Notes under the pieces: generated by a model
What the model saw: the letters and a program-made list of their open reading frames with translations, nothing else
What the model was told of the DNA's origin: nothing
Database searches by the model: none
Shown here: positions 51,708-60,842 of the stretch, piece after piece
How the letters are laid out: every line of letters starts with the position of its first letter
Numbering within the stretch: position 1 is the first letter of the stretch
Origin: Viridibacillus arenosi
GTDB taxonomy: Bacteria; Bacillota; Bacilli; Bacillales_A; Planococcaceae
DNA length: 64,000 bases
Assembly (NCBI RefSeq): GCF_001955655.1
Contig: NZ_MSPW01000012.1
Location: 1-64,000 of the forward strand
Reading direction: 5' to 3'
Position numbers and translations under genes: made by a program

Positions 51708-51950
51708 TTTTTTTCAACACCTTCATAATTAAGTTTTCTTCAATTTGAAGTTGAAATAGTTCAATTGCAGAAGTTAAAGAATATGAAGCTTCACTATATT
51801 GCGCTAATCATATGTTTCACTTTTCCCCACAGTATTATACGTAAACGTGTTGAAGCAATTTGACATACTCTCATCATCGCAATATGAGTTTATGTGCTAT
51901 CTAGTAAATGCACCATTGTTCGCCACACTATGGAAAATAAAAAAGACAAT

Positions 51951-51986
51951 AAAAAAACCGACTCTCAAAAGAGAATCGGTTTTTTC
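51951..51986. terminator. terminator of the cold-shock gene
   Basis: AAAAAACCGACTCTC / GAGAATCGGTTTTTT around TTTTG, with one mismatch. It lies 15 bases after the stop on the minus strand. Confidence 0.9.
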
Positions 51987-52001
51987 TACAGCTAGTTCAA
52001 A

Positions 52002-52202
52002 TTAAGCTTTTTGAACGTTAGCAGCTTGAGCGCCACGTGCGCCTTGCTCAACGTCAAAAGTAACTTTTTGACCTTCGTCTAAAGATTTGAATCCTTCACT
52101 TTGGATTGCTGAGAAGTGTACGAATACGTCATCTCCGTTTTCGCGTTCGATAAATCCAAATCCTTTTTCTGCGTTAAACCATTTTACTGTACCTTGTTCC
52201 AT
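52002..52202 (-). CDS. cold-shock protein, CspA family
   Basis: The product is 66 aa, one OB-fold cold-shock domain. RNP1 is KGFGFIE and RNP2 is VFVHFSAI, and the start [15 protein letters not shown] is nearly invariant. It binds single-stranded RNA as a chaperone. The mRNA has a leader of about 110 bases from a near-consensus promoter, typical of csp genes controlled by RNA structure. AGGAGG stands ten bases before the ATG. Confidence 0.96.
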   Translation of the reverse strand: MEQGTVKWFNAEKGFGFIERENGDDVFVHFSAIQSEGFKSLDEGQKVTFDVEQGARGAQAANVQKA

Positions 52203-52321
52203 TATTGTTGCCTCCTAGTGTGATATCCACACATTGTATTACTATCCTTGTCCAAAGTGATGGTCCAGACGACAAGTCAAACTTATACTGCCCTTTGCAC
52301 CGAACAAAAATAACTAACTTC

Positions 52322-52350
52322 ATAATACCATGCATTTCCGAGATATGCAA
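52322..52350 (-). promoter_or_regulatory. promoter of the cold-shock gene
   Basis: On the minus strand TTGCAT, 17 bases, TATTAT. Transcription from about 52315 gives a long 5' leader (to 52203) ahead of the coding region. Confidence 0.75.
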
Positions 52351-52756
52351 GTGTTGTAACGAATAAAAAACAAAAGAACTGAATTCCACAATACATTTTT
52401 CCTCTCAAATAGCTCACAAACATTGTCAAATAGGGCTTTTCATTCAATTTCAATATTTTAAATTATTTTGAAAATATTTTAAATAATGACTATTTTATAA
52501 ATTATTTCCTAATATTTAAATTTGTTCAAAATGACGATCTTGCCTTTCTATTTTATGACGCCTAATTTGAAAACTTCTTGGAATATTTTTAAATCATCTT
52601 AAGTTCTTTCAATATTAGTATGTCCAGTTTTTATTTATTTAACCTCTTTTAACAATTTTTCTATATTCATAATGCGCTCATTCATCTCTGTTAGCATTTT
52701 TTGTTGAACTTATAGATTTTCAAGTTCCAAAATCAACCTTAAATAGAAAGTAAAAA
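52351..52756. other. AT-rich intergenic region
   Basis: About 400 bases with no frame that has a ribosome site. ATTTTAAATTATTTTGAAAATATTTTAAAT (52454-52483) is strongly AT-rich and locally repetitive, but no defined element was recognised. Confidence 0.4.
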
Positions 52757-52799
52757 TAAAACCTCAAAAAAGAAGTCGTTCACCCTTTTTGAGGTTTTA
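52757..52799 (-). terminator. terminator of the ABC-F gene
   Basis: AAAACCTCAAAAA / TTTTTGAGGTTTT around about 17 bases, directly after the stop at 52803. Confidence 0.8.
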
Positions 52800-52802
52800 C
52801 TA

Positions 52803-54359
52803 TTATAATTTACGTTTTTCTTCTATTAATCGTTGAAATTCACTTTCAAGTTCCTTTGTAGGTTCTATACTAAGTCGTCCTAACACTTCAGATATCTTTA
52901 AATTTAAAATTAATAACTCATTTTCCTTGTTATCAGGTGCTTTCTTTTTCTTTGTTTGCACTCTTTCTTTTAACGTTCCTTCAAATAATTGAAGTTTTCC
53001 CTTTTCAATTTTTAACTGCCGAGTAGCAATATTTTCTACAAAACGTCGATCATGAGATACGAAGATGATTGTTCCTTCGTATTCTTTTAGGAGCGATTCA
53101 AATGCTTCGACTGCATCTATATCAAGAAAATTCGTCGGTTCATCTAATATCAACGTATTTACATCGCTAACGAAAATTTTAGCAAGCGCTACTTTCACAC
53201 GCTCACCGCCACTGAGTACTCCGACTTTTTTATATACATCATCTCGATAAAAATGGAGTCTTGCAAGTACGGTTCTAATAAATGTCTCATCTTGTATCGA
53301 TAGTTCTCTAACATTTTCTAAAATAGTTTTTTCAACATTTAACACGTTCAAGTTTTGACTAAAATAACCGACTTTCACTGCTGGTGAAATGGTAATACCT
53401 TTTTCATGTTCAACGATCTTTTTTAGCAAAGTCGTTTTTCCACTACCGTTATTCCCAGTAATAGCGATTTTATCTCCTCCGCGTATTTGAAAACTGCTTT
53501 TTTGCCAAAGAAAACGCTCTCCTACACGACCTTCAACATCTTCTATTCGTATAATAATTTTGCCTTTCACTGTTTCAGCGTTTGGTAAATCCATTTTAAT
53601 CGCTACTGGATTTTTTACTTTCTCCACCTTTTCTAATTGCTCTAATCTCGTTTCAATTGCTTTCGCTGTTTTTTGTAATTTCTTTTGTTTTTTTGCAAAA
53701 TAAGGTTTTGTTTTGGATGCTTCCAATTTACTCACTGATTTCGGTACTTTTGCTGCTCTCGCTGCTTTCTTTTCTTTCAAAACTAAGGCTTCCTCTAACT
53801 GGTTTTTCTTAGTTGTATATTTTTCGTAGGATGCTTCTTTCTGTTTTTTTTCAATTTTCTTTTGCTCAGTATAGTCGGAATAATTCCCTCTATATTCTTT
53901 TAATCCGCCGTCTTCGAGCTCCCAAATTTTCGTACAGACTGCATCTAGAAATGCACGGTCATGGGATACGATTAGTAACGCGCCACCTCTTTTTAATAAT
54001 TCTCCTTCAAGCCATTCCACATGATGCGTGTCTAAATGAGTTGTCGGTTCATCAGTTATTAATAGACGGGCACTCTTTGCTAATGCACCTTGTATATACG
54101 CCTTTGTGACTTCCCCACCACTCTTGGCGGACGTCGATTCCTTTAACTGCGGTACAAGTTCTAGCGGACTGTAAGTTTTCACATGTCCACTCTCTGGTTC
54201 TTTCAATGCCGCTAAAACTTCAAGCAATGTCGTTTTTCCAGAGCCATTTTTCCCGATTAAACCAATGCGGTCATGGTCATTGATTTGCAACTTCTCTATA
54301 TTAAAAACTTCTCTATCTCTAATTGAATAATGCAGTCCATTTGCTTCTAATAACATCAT
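52803..54359 (-). CDS. ABC-F ATPase, antibiotic-resistance (VmlR/Vga/Lsa) type
   Basis: The product is 518 aa with two ABC domains and no membrane segment. Walker A motifs are GKNGSGKTT and TGNNGSGKTT. Walker B motifs are LLITDEPTTHLD and TLILDEPTNFLD. Signatures are KSGGE and LSGGE. The interdomain linker at about 165-255 is long and charged, as in ribosome-protecting members that displace lincosamides, streptogramins A or pleuromutilins. It is preceded by an attenuator with a leader peptide, the usual control of such genes. ATG at 54357 with GGGGAGAG upstream. Confidence 0.85.
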   Translation of the reverse strand: MMLLEANGLHYSIRDREVFNIEKLQINDHDRIGLIGKNGSGKTTLLEVLAALKEPESGHVKTYSPLELVPQLKESTSAKSGGEVTKAYIQGALAKSARLLITDEPTTHLDTHHVEWLEGELLKRGGALLIVSHDRAFLDAVCTKIWELEDGGLKEYRGNYSDYTEQKKIEKKQKEASYEKYTTKKNQLEEALVLKEKKAARAAKVPKSVSKLEASKTKPYFAKKQKKLQKTAKAIETRLEQLEKVEKVKNPVAIKMDLPNAETVKGKIIIRIEDVEGRVGERFLWQKSSFQIRGGDKIAITGNNGSGKTTLLKKIVEHEKGITISPAVKVGYFSQNLNVLNVEKTILENVRELSIQDETFIRTVLARLHFYRDDVYKKVGVLSGGERVKVALAKIFVSDVNTLILDEPTNFLDIDAVEAFESLLKEYEGTIIFVSHDRRFVENIATRQLKIEKGKLQLFEGTLKERVQTKKKKAPDNKENELLILNLKISEVLGRLSIEPTKELESEFQRLIEEKRKL

Positions 54360-54388
54360 AAAAAATCTCTCCCCTCATGTATCGGGGC

Positions 54389-54489
54389 AAAAAAATGCCC
54401 CCTATCTACAATCAGAATAGGAGGCATGGGTGCACAGCAAAAAGAGACGTCTCTTTTTTGTCCAACACATGAATGACAATCCTATTCTG
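54389..54489 (-). promoter_or_regulatory. ribosome-mediated attenuator of the ABC-F gene
   Basis: On the minus strand ATGCCTCCTAT (54417-54427) pairs over 11 positions with ATAGGGGGCAT (54395-54405) and is followed by seven T: a terminator 30 bases before the ABC-F start. The sequence TCCTATTCTG in its first arm is also a perfect ten-base complement of CAGAATAGGA upstream (54480-54489), which gives a mutually exclusive antiterminator. A third option is GGGGCA...TGCCCC across the T run. A leader peptide runs into the terminator. Confidence 0.75.
54402..54470 (-). CDS. leader peptide of the ABC-F gene, 22 aa
   Basis: ATG at 54468-54470 encodes MCWTKKRRLFLLCTHASYSD and two more residues, stopping at TAG (54402-54404) inside the terminator hairpin. 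Its ribosome site AGGA is itself part of the antiterminator pairing. The frame is open further upstream to a GTG at 54600-54602, so a longer leader of 66 codons is possible. Stalling of a drug-bound ribosome on this peptide would cover the first arm of the terminator. Confidence 0.6.
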   Translation of the reverse strand: MCWTKKRRLFLLCTHASYSDCR

Positions 54490-54663
54490 AAAACACTGGA
54501 ATGAAGGCATTTTGAAAAAACAGAGTATTTCATCTGATTTAAAATACGATTCATTCTTAGCTTTCGAAAAAATAGGATTAGTACTTCATGTAATTGGGTC
54601 ACCCTTTCGTTTTTAGTTATATTTAATATACAGAATTCCGCTCATATTGTCTATTCTAATTCA

Positions 54664-55887
54664 CTAGAAATAATCGATAAAACTTGGTACCGCATTTGGC
54701 AAGATCGCTTCAAGTAAAGCAACAGATGCAGTATCACCTTTTAACCTTTCTATACTATGCAAATACGTTGGACGCTTATATCCTAGGAACATTGTGACAA
54801 ACGTTTGAATCGTCATTTGTACAGTATTTGACTCAATTTCATTACTTACCTTTTCAACTGTTACTTCTCCTGATTGAACAGTAATTTCAAAGGTTCCATG
54901 ATTCCATTCTAGGAGAGTGTCCGTTAAAGCTAACCGAATGTGGAAGTTCGTTCTTGCAAAAGGGAACCGCTCAAGAAACTTTTGGACATCAATAATTCTT
55001 GCCATGAAGTACGGGGAAACATTTTGTTTGATTTCACTATCCTCCATTAAGAAAGCTATCGCATCATTGCCAGAAGTTTTACCATACACATGGTAAATCA
55101 TCGAACGATGGGCATGTACAAAGTTCCATAATGCTTTACGAGCAACTTCCTTCAAATATACAAGCTCATCAATATAAAAATCCTCTTCCATAATGCGGTA
55201 GAACATATAGCCAAGCGCTAAACCGTCATCATCATAATACACGGCAGCTTGCAATTTCGTATCGCTACCTTCAAATTTCTCTTCCCAATACGATTCTTGG
55301 AATTTCTCATTCCAAGCTATTGCATTTCGTTTCATCGCACCATGCGTATTATGAGCATACCTGTTGTATACATCACGAAGATCTGAAAAGTCATCCTTCA
55401 TACGTCTTACTTGTCCGGGAATATTTCTATAAAAGGGTAGTTGTGTATCTTTCACTTGATACTCTAGGATGTCGCTCATAATTTCAAATCCCTTTTTGCG
55501 ATAATAAGGAATTGAATACGGGAATAGATAGGCTATATAGCGCCCTTCTTGACGCATCCTTTTCATACTCTCAACCATAAGTGTATGCATCAAACCATGG
55601 CTTGAATATTCAGGATAAGTACCCACTGCTGTCATGCCACTCATATCATAAATCGTCCCATGAATATTCACTTGAAACGGTAAATTTAATATTTGGGCGA
55701 CAAGTTGCTCTCGATCAAACCAACCAAGAGCTAATCCCTCATCGAACTGTTTACTTTTGGCATTTACGAATAATCGATCCTTATTAATAGATAAGGAAAT
55801 TTGAAACACATAGTTTAATAATTCAATCGACTGACCAATTTCAGATTGTGGAATTTCCCGCATTACTAATTCTTTGGATCTTCCCAT
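54664..55887 (-). CDS. Eis-like GNAT acetyltransferase
   Basis: The product is 407 aa with the three-part Eis layout. An N-terminal GNAT domain (MSGMTAVGTYPEYSSHGLMH is the acetyl-CoA loop) is followed by a central degenerate GNAT domain and a C-terminal sterol-carrier-like domain from about residue 300. The chain ends FIDYF, and a C-terminal Phe carboxylate is the catalytic base in Eis. Mycobacterial and Bacillus homologues acetylate aminoglycosides at several positions. The natural substrate is unknown. ATG after AAGGGG. Confidence 0.88.
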   Translation of the reverse strand: MGRSKELVMREIPQSEIGQSIELLNYVFQISLSINKDRLFVNAKSKQFDEGLALGWFDREQLVAQILNLPFQVNIHGTIYDMSGMTAVGTYPEYSSHGLMHTLMVESMKRMRQEGRYIAYLFPYSIPYYRKKGFEIMSDILEYQVKDTQLPFYRNIPGQVRRMKDDFSDLRDVYNRYAHNTHGAMKRNAIAWNEKFQESYWEEKFEGSDTKLQAAVYYDDDGLALGYMFYRIMEEDFYIDELVYLKEVARKALWNFVHAHRSMIYHVYGKTSGNDAIAFLMEDSEIKQNVSPYFMARIIDVQKFLERFPFARTNFHIRLALTDTLLEWNHGTFEITVQSGEVTVEKVSNEIESNTVQMTIQTFVTMFLGYKRPTYLHSIERLKGDTASVALLEAILPNAVPSFIDYF

Positions 55888-56012
55888 TTTAAAGCCCCTT
55901 TTCTCTTTTATTCTTATTTAAAATATAACCAAGTTTTCTTCATTTTGTACTAATTTACATATTATAATATGTAAAACTAGGGAAATCCCTTGAAGGAGGA
56001 ATTTTTTAAAAA

Positions 56013-56441
56013 TTGAAACAGATTATCTTTCTTTTTCTCTTTACTTGTTTAATGATTTTACCGAAGCATTCCTCTGCTACAACATGGGCATTTTCATTCG
56101 TTTCTTGGAATGGCTATGTTTATGAAGTAACTGATGAACCTGTCACTGATATAGACAAAGAAATTGGACATGTCACGAGTTATTCGGATATGGAACCACT
56201 TGGTGGAAACTTTTCAAATACTTATAAAAAAGGAACTATGTACTTCTCCATTAAAGGAATTAATACAGCGCAAGCAATTGCTGTTCAAGTAAAGGATGAA
56301 CAGTATTTGAAGGCAGTCATGAGGCATGAACAACAGTCCACTATACTCAACACGTTACAGAACAAACTCTTTTTCCCTATCTCTGCTGGTCTTATTGTTT
56401 TGATATTGATGACCATCATTATTATAAAACGCTTCAAATAA
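56013..56441 (+). CDS. exported protein with C-terminal membrane anchor
   Basis: The product is 142 aa. The signal peptide (IIFLFLFTCLMILPKHSSA) is followed by a soluble domain with WAFSFVSWNGYVYEVTDEPV and a C-terminal membrane segment (ISAGLIVLILMTIIIIKR) with a basic stop. It is predicted to expose about 90 residues outside the cell. No family was recognised. TTG start after AAGGAGGAA. Confidence 0.7.
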   Translation: MKQIIFLFLFTCLMILPKHSSATTWAFSFVSWNGYVYEVTDEPVTDIDKEIGHVTSYSDMEPLGGNFSNTYKKGTMYFSIKGINTAQAIAVQVKDEQYLKAVMRHEQQSTILNTLQNKLFFPISAGLIVLILMTIIIIKRFK

Positions 56442-56477
56442 AAATGCCAAGAGCTACAATTTGTAGTCTTGGCATTT
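56441..56477. terminator. bidirectional terminator
   Basis: AAATGCCAAGA / TCTTGGCATTT with an inner CTACA / TGTAG stem, between convergent genes. Confidence 0.88.
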
Positions 56478-56480
56478 CAT

Positions 56481-57224
56481 TTATTTGGCTAAAGATCCTA
56501 AAGGTACTGAAGAATATGTTTTCCCCTTGTTCTTTACTCGCTTCCACAGGAAAATTGAATATACTAATAATACGAAAAAGATGATATATGCTGATGTGAT
56601 CGAGCTTTCGACATTTCCCATAAAGTTGAAAAAGTTATTAAAGCCGTGGAACAATATCGTAATGATAATCGACTGCCCATCCATTACAAGCAATGCTAGC
56701 ACTAATCCTACAACAAGTGCATATAAAATTTGAATAATCGTATCTTCAACTGATTGTCCACCTATTAACTGCAATGAGTGTGTCACTCCGAACAGTATGC
56801 TCGAAATCCAAACAGCTGTAAAAGTACCCTTTGCAGATATTATTCGCAGCATCATTCCTCTAAAGACCGTTTCCTCGATGAACGCGACGATTAATAACTG
56901 CATGATAAACATAGCAAATAAGTTAGGTACAGATACAAAATTTAAGCCGTTGGTGCTAAATAGAATGATACATAATACGAGAATAAGTGGTGCGTATAGC
57001 AACAGACTTTCTTTATTAAGATGAACCTTCACAAAGAAGTATTGACGCCATTTCTTTTTGAAAGCAATATATAGGAAGAGAATGATTGCTAATGGAACCA
57101 GCATAACAAATTGTAAATATGGACTAGTAGGTTCTTTAATTGTTACAAAGGCGCCATTTACCGTATAGAAGAATATTAAAAGCAATTCCAAACCAACAAT
57201 TTTAAAGACAATTTTTTTATACAT
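56481..57224 (-). CDS. CPBP family intramembrane metalloprotease
   Basis: The product is 247 aa with about eight membrane segments. The CPBP (Abi/Rce1) motifs are present: EETVFRGMML in the fourth or fifth helix, FGVTHS, and FHGFNNFFNF near the C terminus. These supply the Glu and His residues of the active site. Members process prenylated or peptide substrates or give immunity to bacteriocins. There is no bacteriocin gene nearby. Monocistronic. Confidence 0.85.
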   Translation of the reverse strand: MYKKIVFKIVGLELLLIFFYTVNGAFVTIKEPTSPYLQFVMLVPLAIILFLYIAFKKKWRQYFFVKVHLNKESLLLYAPLILVLCIILFSTNGLNFVSVPNLFAMFIMQLLIVAFIEETVFRGMMLRIISAKGTFTAVWISSILFGVTHSLQLIGGQSVEDTIIQILYALVVGLVLALLVMDGQSIIITILFHGFNNFFNFMGNVESSITSAYIIFFVLLVYSIFLWKRVKNKGKTYSSVPLGSLAK

Positions 57225-57414
57225 ATCGCTATCTCCCTTCTCGGCTAAATTTCCTAAATCCTTTTATTTTATGAAAATAGATTATCAGAGTATGCGTTAA
57301 TAGCTACATTTCAACTTACTAGATTTAAAGTTATTCTACATATTTTCACCGAAGTATCATTACTTAAATATAAAAAATGAGGTTATGCATAAGGTAAAGT
57401 TGACTATAAATAAA

Positions 57415-57453
57415 ACAAAGTCCGATGAGAAACTACCTGTTCTCTCCGGACTT
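57415..57453 (-). terminator. terminator of the exopolysaccharide operon
   Basis: On the minus strand AAAGTCCG pairs with CGGACTTT around an inner GAGAA / TTCTC stem and is followed by GTTTTAT. It begins directly at the stop of the last gene. Confidence 0.78.
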
Positions 57454-58509
57454 TTAATTTGTCTTATTCAAATTGATCAAACCAACCACATCTCTCATAT
57501 GCATGCTTTGAAATTTATATTTTCCCTTTAAATATTCTACATGCTGTAATATTTCCTCAAGAAACTGAAGATTTTTTTCCGTGTTCTTGCCGAAATTATG
57601 TGGATGCCACCATAAATGATAATACTCATTATTTTTAGCAGCTTCCGTTAAGCTGTGTTTAATGCGTTGTAAACGAAGTCTCTCTAATATTCTCAATTTA
57701 CTGCTATATGGTCTTAAAAACCGGCTAGATGGTACATTGATAATCGGGTGAGTGCTTACTTTCTCTAACTTGTAGCTATTATGACCTGTAATATTTATAT
57801 AATGATCAGCTAATCGGAGCATTCGCTTTATAGTGGTATTCATTTCTTTAATGTACGGGCCGTAAATCCAGCTATTTTCATTTCCTCGATAAGCAGTTAT
57901 GCCATATTCATCACATAGCTGTAAATAATCTAAATTAACTTGATTTCTCGGAAATACTAACGATGTAACTCCTTCATTCAATTCAACCATTGCCTGCAAA
58001 TCCTTTTCAAAATGTTCGATTCGCTGCCCCTTTTCAAGACAATAATAATGACTGAAAGTATGCGTTCCAATCTCTTGGTTTGGAATTTTTTTAATCATAT
58101 TAATTAGTGAATCTCCATAATGATATAAATCCTCTTGTTCATTTGCACCTACATTCGAAAGGTTATATTTAGCTGATAAAGTTTCATTTTCATATGGAAT
58201 TTCTATACTTTCCAAGAAACTTAAGAGTTCCTGTTTATCTTTACAATAAAGCATTCCAACAATAGCCCAAGTAGCATGAATATCATACTTCTGAAATAAC
58301 TGAAGAATTTTAGGTATTGCTAATCGTGCACCTAAAATATTTTCCCCGTAATTTTCAATAGTAAAAACATCATGTACTCCCCAATTCAGCTCAAAATCTA
58401 ATGAAATTATAAGTGCCCCCAGCTCTTCATCCTTTCTTGATTTTTTTTGCACGTAACCAAAGTATGAATTGACCGATTTTTGAATTTGCTTCATAGCCAG
58501 AATAAACAT
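57454..58509 (-). CDS. polysaccharide deacetylase family protein
   Basis: The product is 351 aa. The NodB-like set is ALIISLDFELNWG, GTHTFSHYYC (metal-binding His pair), an Arg in VFPRNQVNL, and YHLWWHPHNFG (catalytic His). There is no signal peptide, so it may act on a lipid-linked or cytosolic sugar precursor. The start overlaps the upstream gene by 83 bases, but GGTGGAG stands nine bases before the ATG at 58507-58509. It is last in the exopolysaccharide operon and is followed by the operon terminator. Confidence 0.8.
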   Translation of the reverse strand: MFILAMKQIQKSVNSYFGYVQKKSRKDEELGALIISLDFELNWGVHDVFTIENYGENILGARLAIPKILQLFQKYDIHATWAIVGMLYCKDKQELLSFLESIEIPYENETLSAKYNLSNVGANEQEDLYHYGDSLINMIKKIPNQEIGTHTFSHYYCLEKGQRIEHFEKDLQAMVELNEGVTSLVFPRNQVNLDYLQLCDEYGITAYRGNENSWIYGPYIKEMNTTIKRMLRLADHYINITGHNSYKLEKVSTHPIINVPSSRFLRPYSSKLRILERLRLQRIKHSLTEAAKNNEYYHLWWHPHNFGKNTEKNLQFLEEILQHVEYLKGKYKFQSMHMRDVVGLINLNKTN

Positions 58510-59185
58510 GAGCTATTTCTCCACCGAATTCCATTTTGAAACTACGAATATTTGGATTCTTTGTAAGTCCACCCATATCAAAAATTGTGTGGTTTCTTGA
58601 TTTAAAATATAATATATTTCTCCAAATCAAATATCTATTTGCTTCACTTAATAATCTTTTTTCTTCAGTTTTTTCTTTCATCCGAAAATGAGAGGCAGAA
58701 TATAAACAAAAAGCTATATTATCATCCGAAATATATACTCGATAACAAAGCACTTCATTTGCTTCATTCAAAACTTTCGTGATTACAAGTGCATTCTTGT
58801 CTTTTAGCTTATTCATCGTATTTACATGAAAGGAATTACATGAGTATGTGTTTACAAATGCTGAAAAAAGATTATAAAACTTCTGAAATGCTTTAATATC
58901 CATTATTGACGGTTCTTCTAGCACTTCTATTTGAAAATGGTAACCCTCTGCTTTTTTTATCTGCTTTCTATTTGTTCGATGCAAGTTCTCAAATAATTCT
59001 TGTTCACTTTTAGTTAAATCGATATAAAGTGTTTCAAACTGCTGTAGTTGCTTTTTAGGGACTAAAGAATGTGTAAACCCTTCTATATCTGTTAACTTTC
59101 CAGTTGAAACGATCTCATTCAAAAAATAATAACTATGCATTTTTATATTAAAAAACTTTCTCTCTAATAGAATAATAAAAGGCAC
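58427..59185 (-). CDS. FemAB/GNAT-like transferase
   Basis: The product is 252 aa. The segments ENLHRTNRKQIKKAEGYHFQ and FDMGGLTKNPNIRSFKMEFGG resemble the acceptor end of FemAB-like and BioF2-like acetyltransferase folds used in cell wall and exopolysaccharide clusters. The donor could be acyl-CoA or aminoacyl-tRNA. The start is unsure: a GTG at 59183-59185 lies directly behind AGAGAAG, with no better site nearby. It lies eight bases from the preceding gene and is in the same operon. Confidence 0.6.
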   Translation of the reverse strand: MPFIILLERKFFNIKMHSYYFLNEIVSTGKLTDIEGFTHSLVPKKQLQQFETLYIDLTKSEQELFENLHRTNRKQIKKAEGYHFQIEVLEEPSIMDIKAFQKFYNLFSAFVNTYSCNSFHVNTMNKLKDKNALVITKVLNEANEVLCYRVYISDDNIAFCLYSASHFRMKEKTEEKRLLSEANRYLIWRNILYFKSRNHTIFDMGGLTKNPNIRSFKMEFGGEIAHVYSGYEANSKIGQFILWLRAKKIKKG

Positions 59186-59193
59186 CTTCTCTT

Positions 59194-60837
59194 TTAAATT
59201 TCTACTTCTTTTTTCACTTTTCTCTTCCCTAAAACTCTTGAGTAAGAAAGCCTTTCAGTGATATCAAATTCATTTGATTGGAGTAATTGAATACTTTTTT
59301 TATCACGCTTATTTACATGTACAAAAATGTACTTTGGACGATATTTAGCCTGAACAAATGAAAGAATTTGCTTTAAGTTTTCATTCTCCCAATCTCTAAT
59401 ATAAATGCTTTTTTTCTTTAAGTTTTCAACGACTTCAATATCGTCTAGTCTAATGACATTTTCATTTACCCAAAATACTTTATTGACGTCAGTTGAGTAA
59501 TAACCTTTATATCCATTATATATTTTTTGAAGTATTTCTTTTCTATCATCCTTCATTGAAAGTGCCATTTCAGGCGTTATTTGTTCAAAATGACTGTTTA
59601 ATCTCATTTCGTTAACTGTCAACTTTGCTATTAAATATTGTTTTTGCTCATATACAAAAGGTTGCAGTCTATTCTTCCAAATATCTTTCCAGAAACGAAA
59701 TTTCTCTTTATTTCGAAGGTAATATTTCAACTTACCAATTGTGTTTCGTCGAAAAATAACAACAGAATAGTGTTTTCTAATCTTAGAAAACGCTTTTTCT
59801 TTTAGCCAAAGAAAATTCCGAAACATACTAGCCCTAAACGTATTTGTAGAGAAAACTGTTTTTCTCGTATAATCAAAATTTGTATTCCATTCCAGCTTAT
59901 ATGGTTCATATCCGATGCTCATATCGAGTTTATGAAATCCATCGTCCATGTTTCGTTTAATCTTCTCTTTTACTAAAATTCTACCAGGACCGTATACATC
60001 AAAATCTGAATCATGTCCTAATACATATCCCAAATACCTTCCTCTACATGCAAAACCATACGTAAAAGCAACCATTTCATTTTGTAATGTTAATGTAGAT
60101 AAGCGTACACTCAACTTCCCATCATTCTGTTCAGCTAAGTATTTAAAGAAAGCTTGTTTTCGATTACTAGAAAACCCACTCGTATCATTTTTCTTTTCCC
60201 ATCGCTTTTGATGCACCTTAAATACTTGATTGATCTCCGTCGCAGGTGAAATTTGTAGTTGAACATCACCAAGTGCCCTCAACCTTTTTTCCCTTCGATC
60301 TAATCCATGCAACTTATGACGAGGTTTCATGTACTCTTCATACGAAATATTATCCAAATCAATATAAGGAGTGACAATACGAGAATATCGTTCCTTCATA
60401 TTTCTAGCTTTCAAATAATTCGAAAGTTTACTATGTGTTTCTACACTTTCTAATAATCCGTGTAGATAAAAAACTACGCTCTTTTTCTTCTTTATTAAAG
60501 CATCAAATACAAACATGATGACTCGGTCTATATCTCTTTCCCTTGCAATAATATCCATATAATTCGCATCTCCAAGTGCTAAAAAACGAAGAATATATCC
60601 ATACCAAGTTTTTTCTGATTGAAATGGAAAAAATGCAATCGTGCGATTATTTTCTTTTACTGCATATATTTCTACTTTTTCTTCCTTCCCTAAAAATCTC
60701 CACCAATTATAAACAAATTCAAATTCGATAAATGGATTCGTATTATCATTTTCTTCTAAAATAGCAGACCATTCTTTCTCATATCTTCCCAAGTCCATAT
60801 ACGTAGTAATCTGAATGAGCTCCAAATTATCCTCCAT
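59194..60837 (-). CDS. BioF2-like (CelD/Mig-14-type) acetyltransferase, long form
   Basis: The product is 547 aa. The first 345 residues match the BioF2-like GNAT family common in polysaccharide loci (NPFIEFEFVYNWWRFLG; KLDMSIGYEPYKLEWNTNFD). The C-terminal 200 residues include a basic helical linker and a second small GNAT-like part (YIFVHVNKRDKKSIQLLQSN). It may acetylate or otherwise acylate a repeat-unit sugar. ATG start with GGAGGA upstream, five bases after the flippase gene. Confidence 0.7.
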   Translation of the reverse strand: MEDNLELIQITTYMDLGRYEKEWSAILEENDNTNPFIEFEFVYNWWRFLGKEEKVEIYAVKENNRTIAFFPFQSEKTWYGYILRFLALGDANYMDIIARERDIDRVIMFVFDALIKKKKSVVFYLHGLLESVETHSKLSNYLKARNMKERYSRIVTPYIDLDNISYEEYMKPRHKLHGLDRREKRLRALGDVQLQISPATEINQVFKVHQKRWEKKNDTSGFSSNRKQAFFKYLAEQNDGKLSVRLSTLTLQNEMVAFTYGFACRGRYLGYVLGHDSDFDVYGPGRILVKEKIKRNMDDGFHKLDMSIGYEPYKLEWNTNFDYTRKTVFSTNTFRASMFRNFLWLKEKAFSKIRKHYSVVIFRRNTIGKLKYYLRNKEKFRFWKDIWKNRLQPFVYEQKQYLIAKLTVNEMRLNSHFEQITPEMALSMKDDRKEILQKIYNGYKGYYSTDVNKVFWVNENVIRLDDIEVVENLKKKSIYIRDWENENLKQILSFVQAKYRPKYIFVHVNKRDKKSIQLLQSNEFDITERLSYSRVLGKRKVKKEVEI

Positions 60838-60842
60838 TCGGG

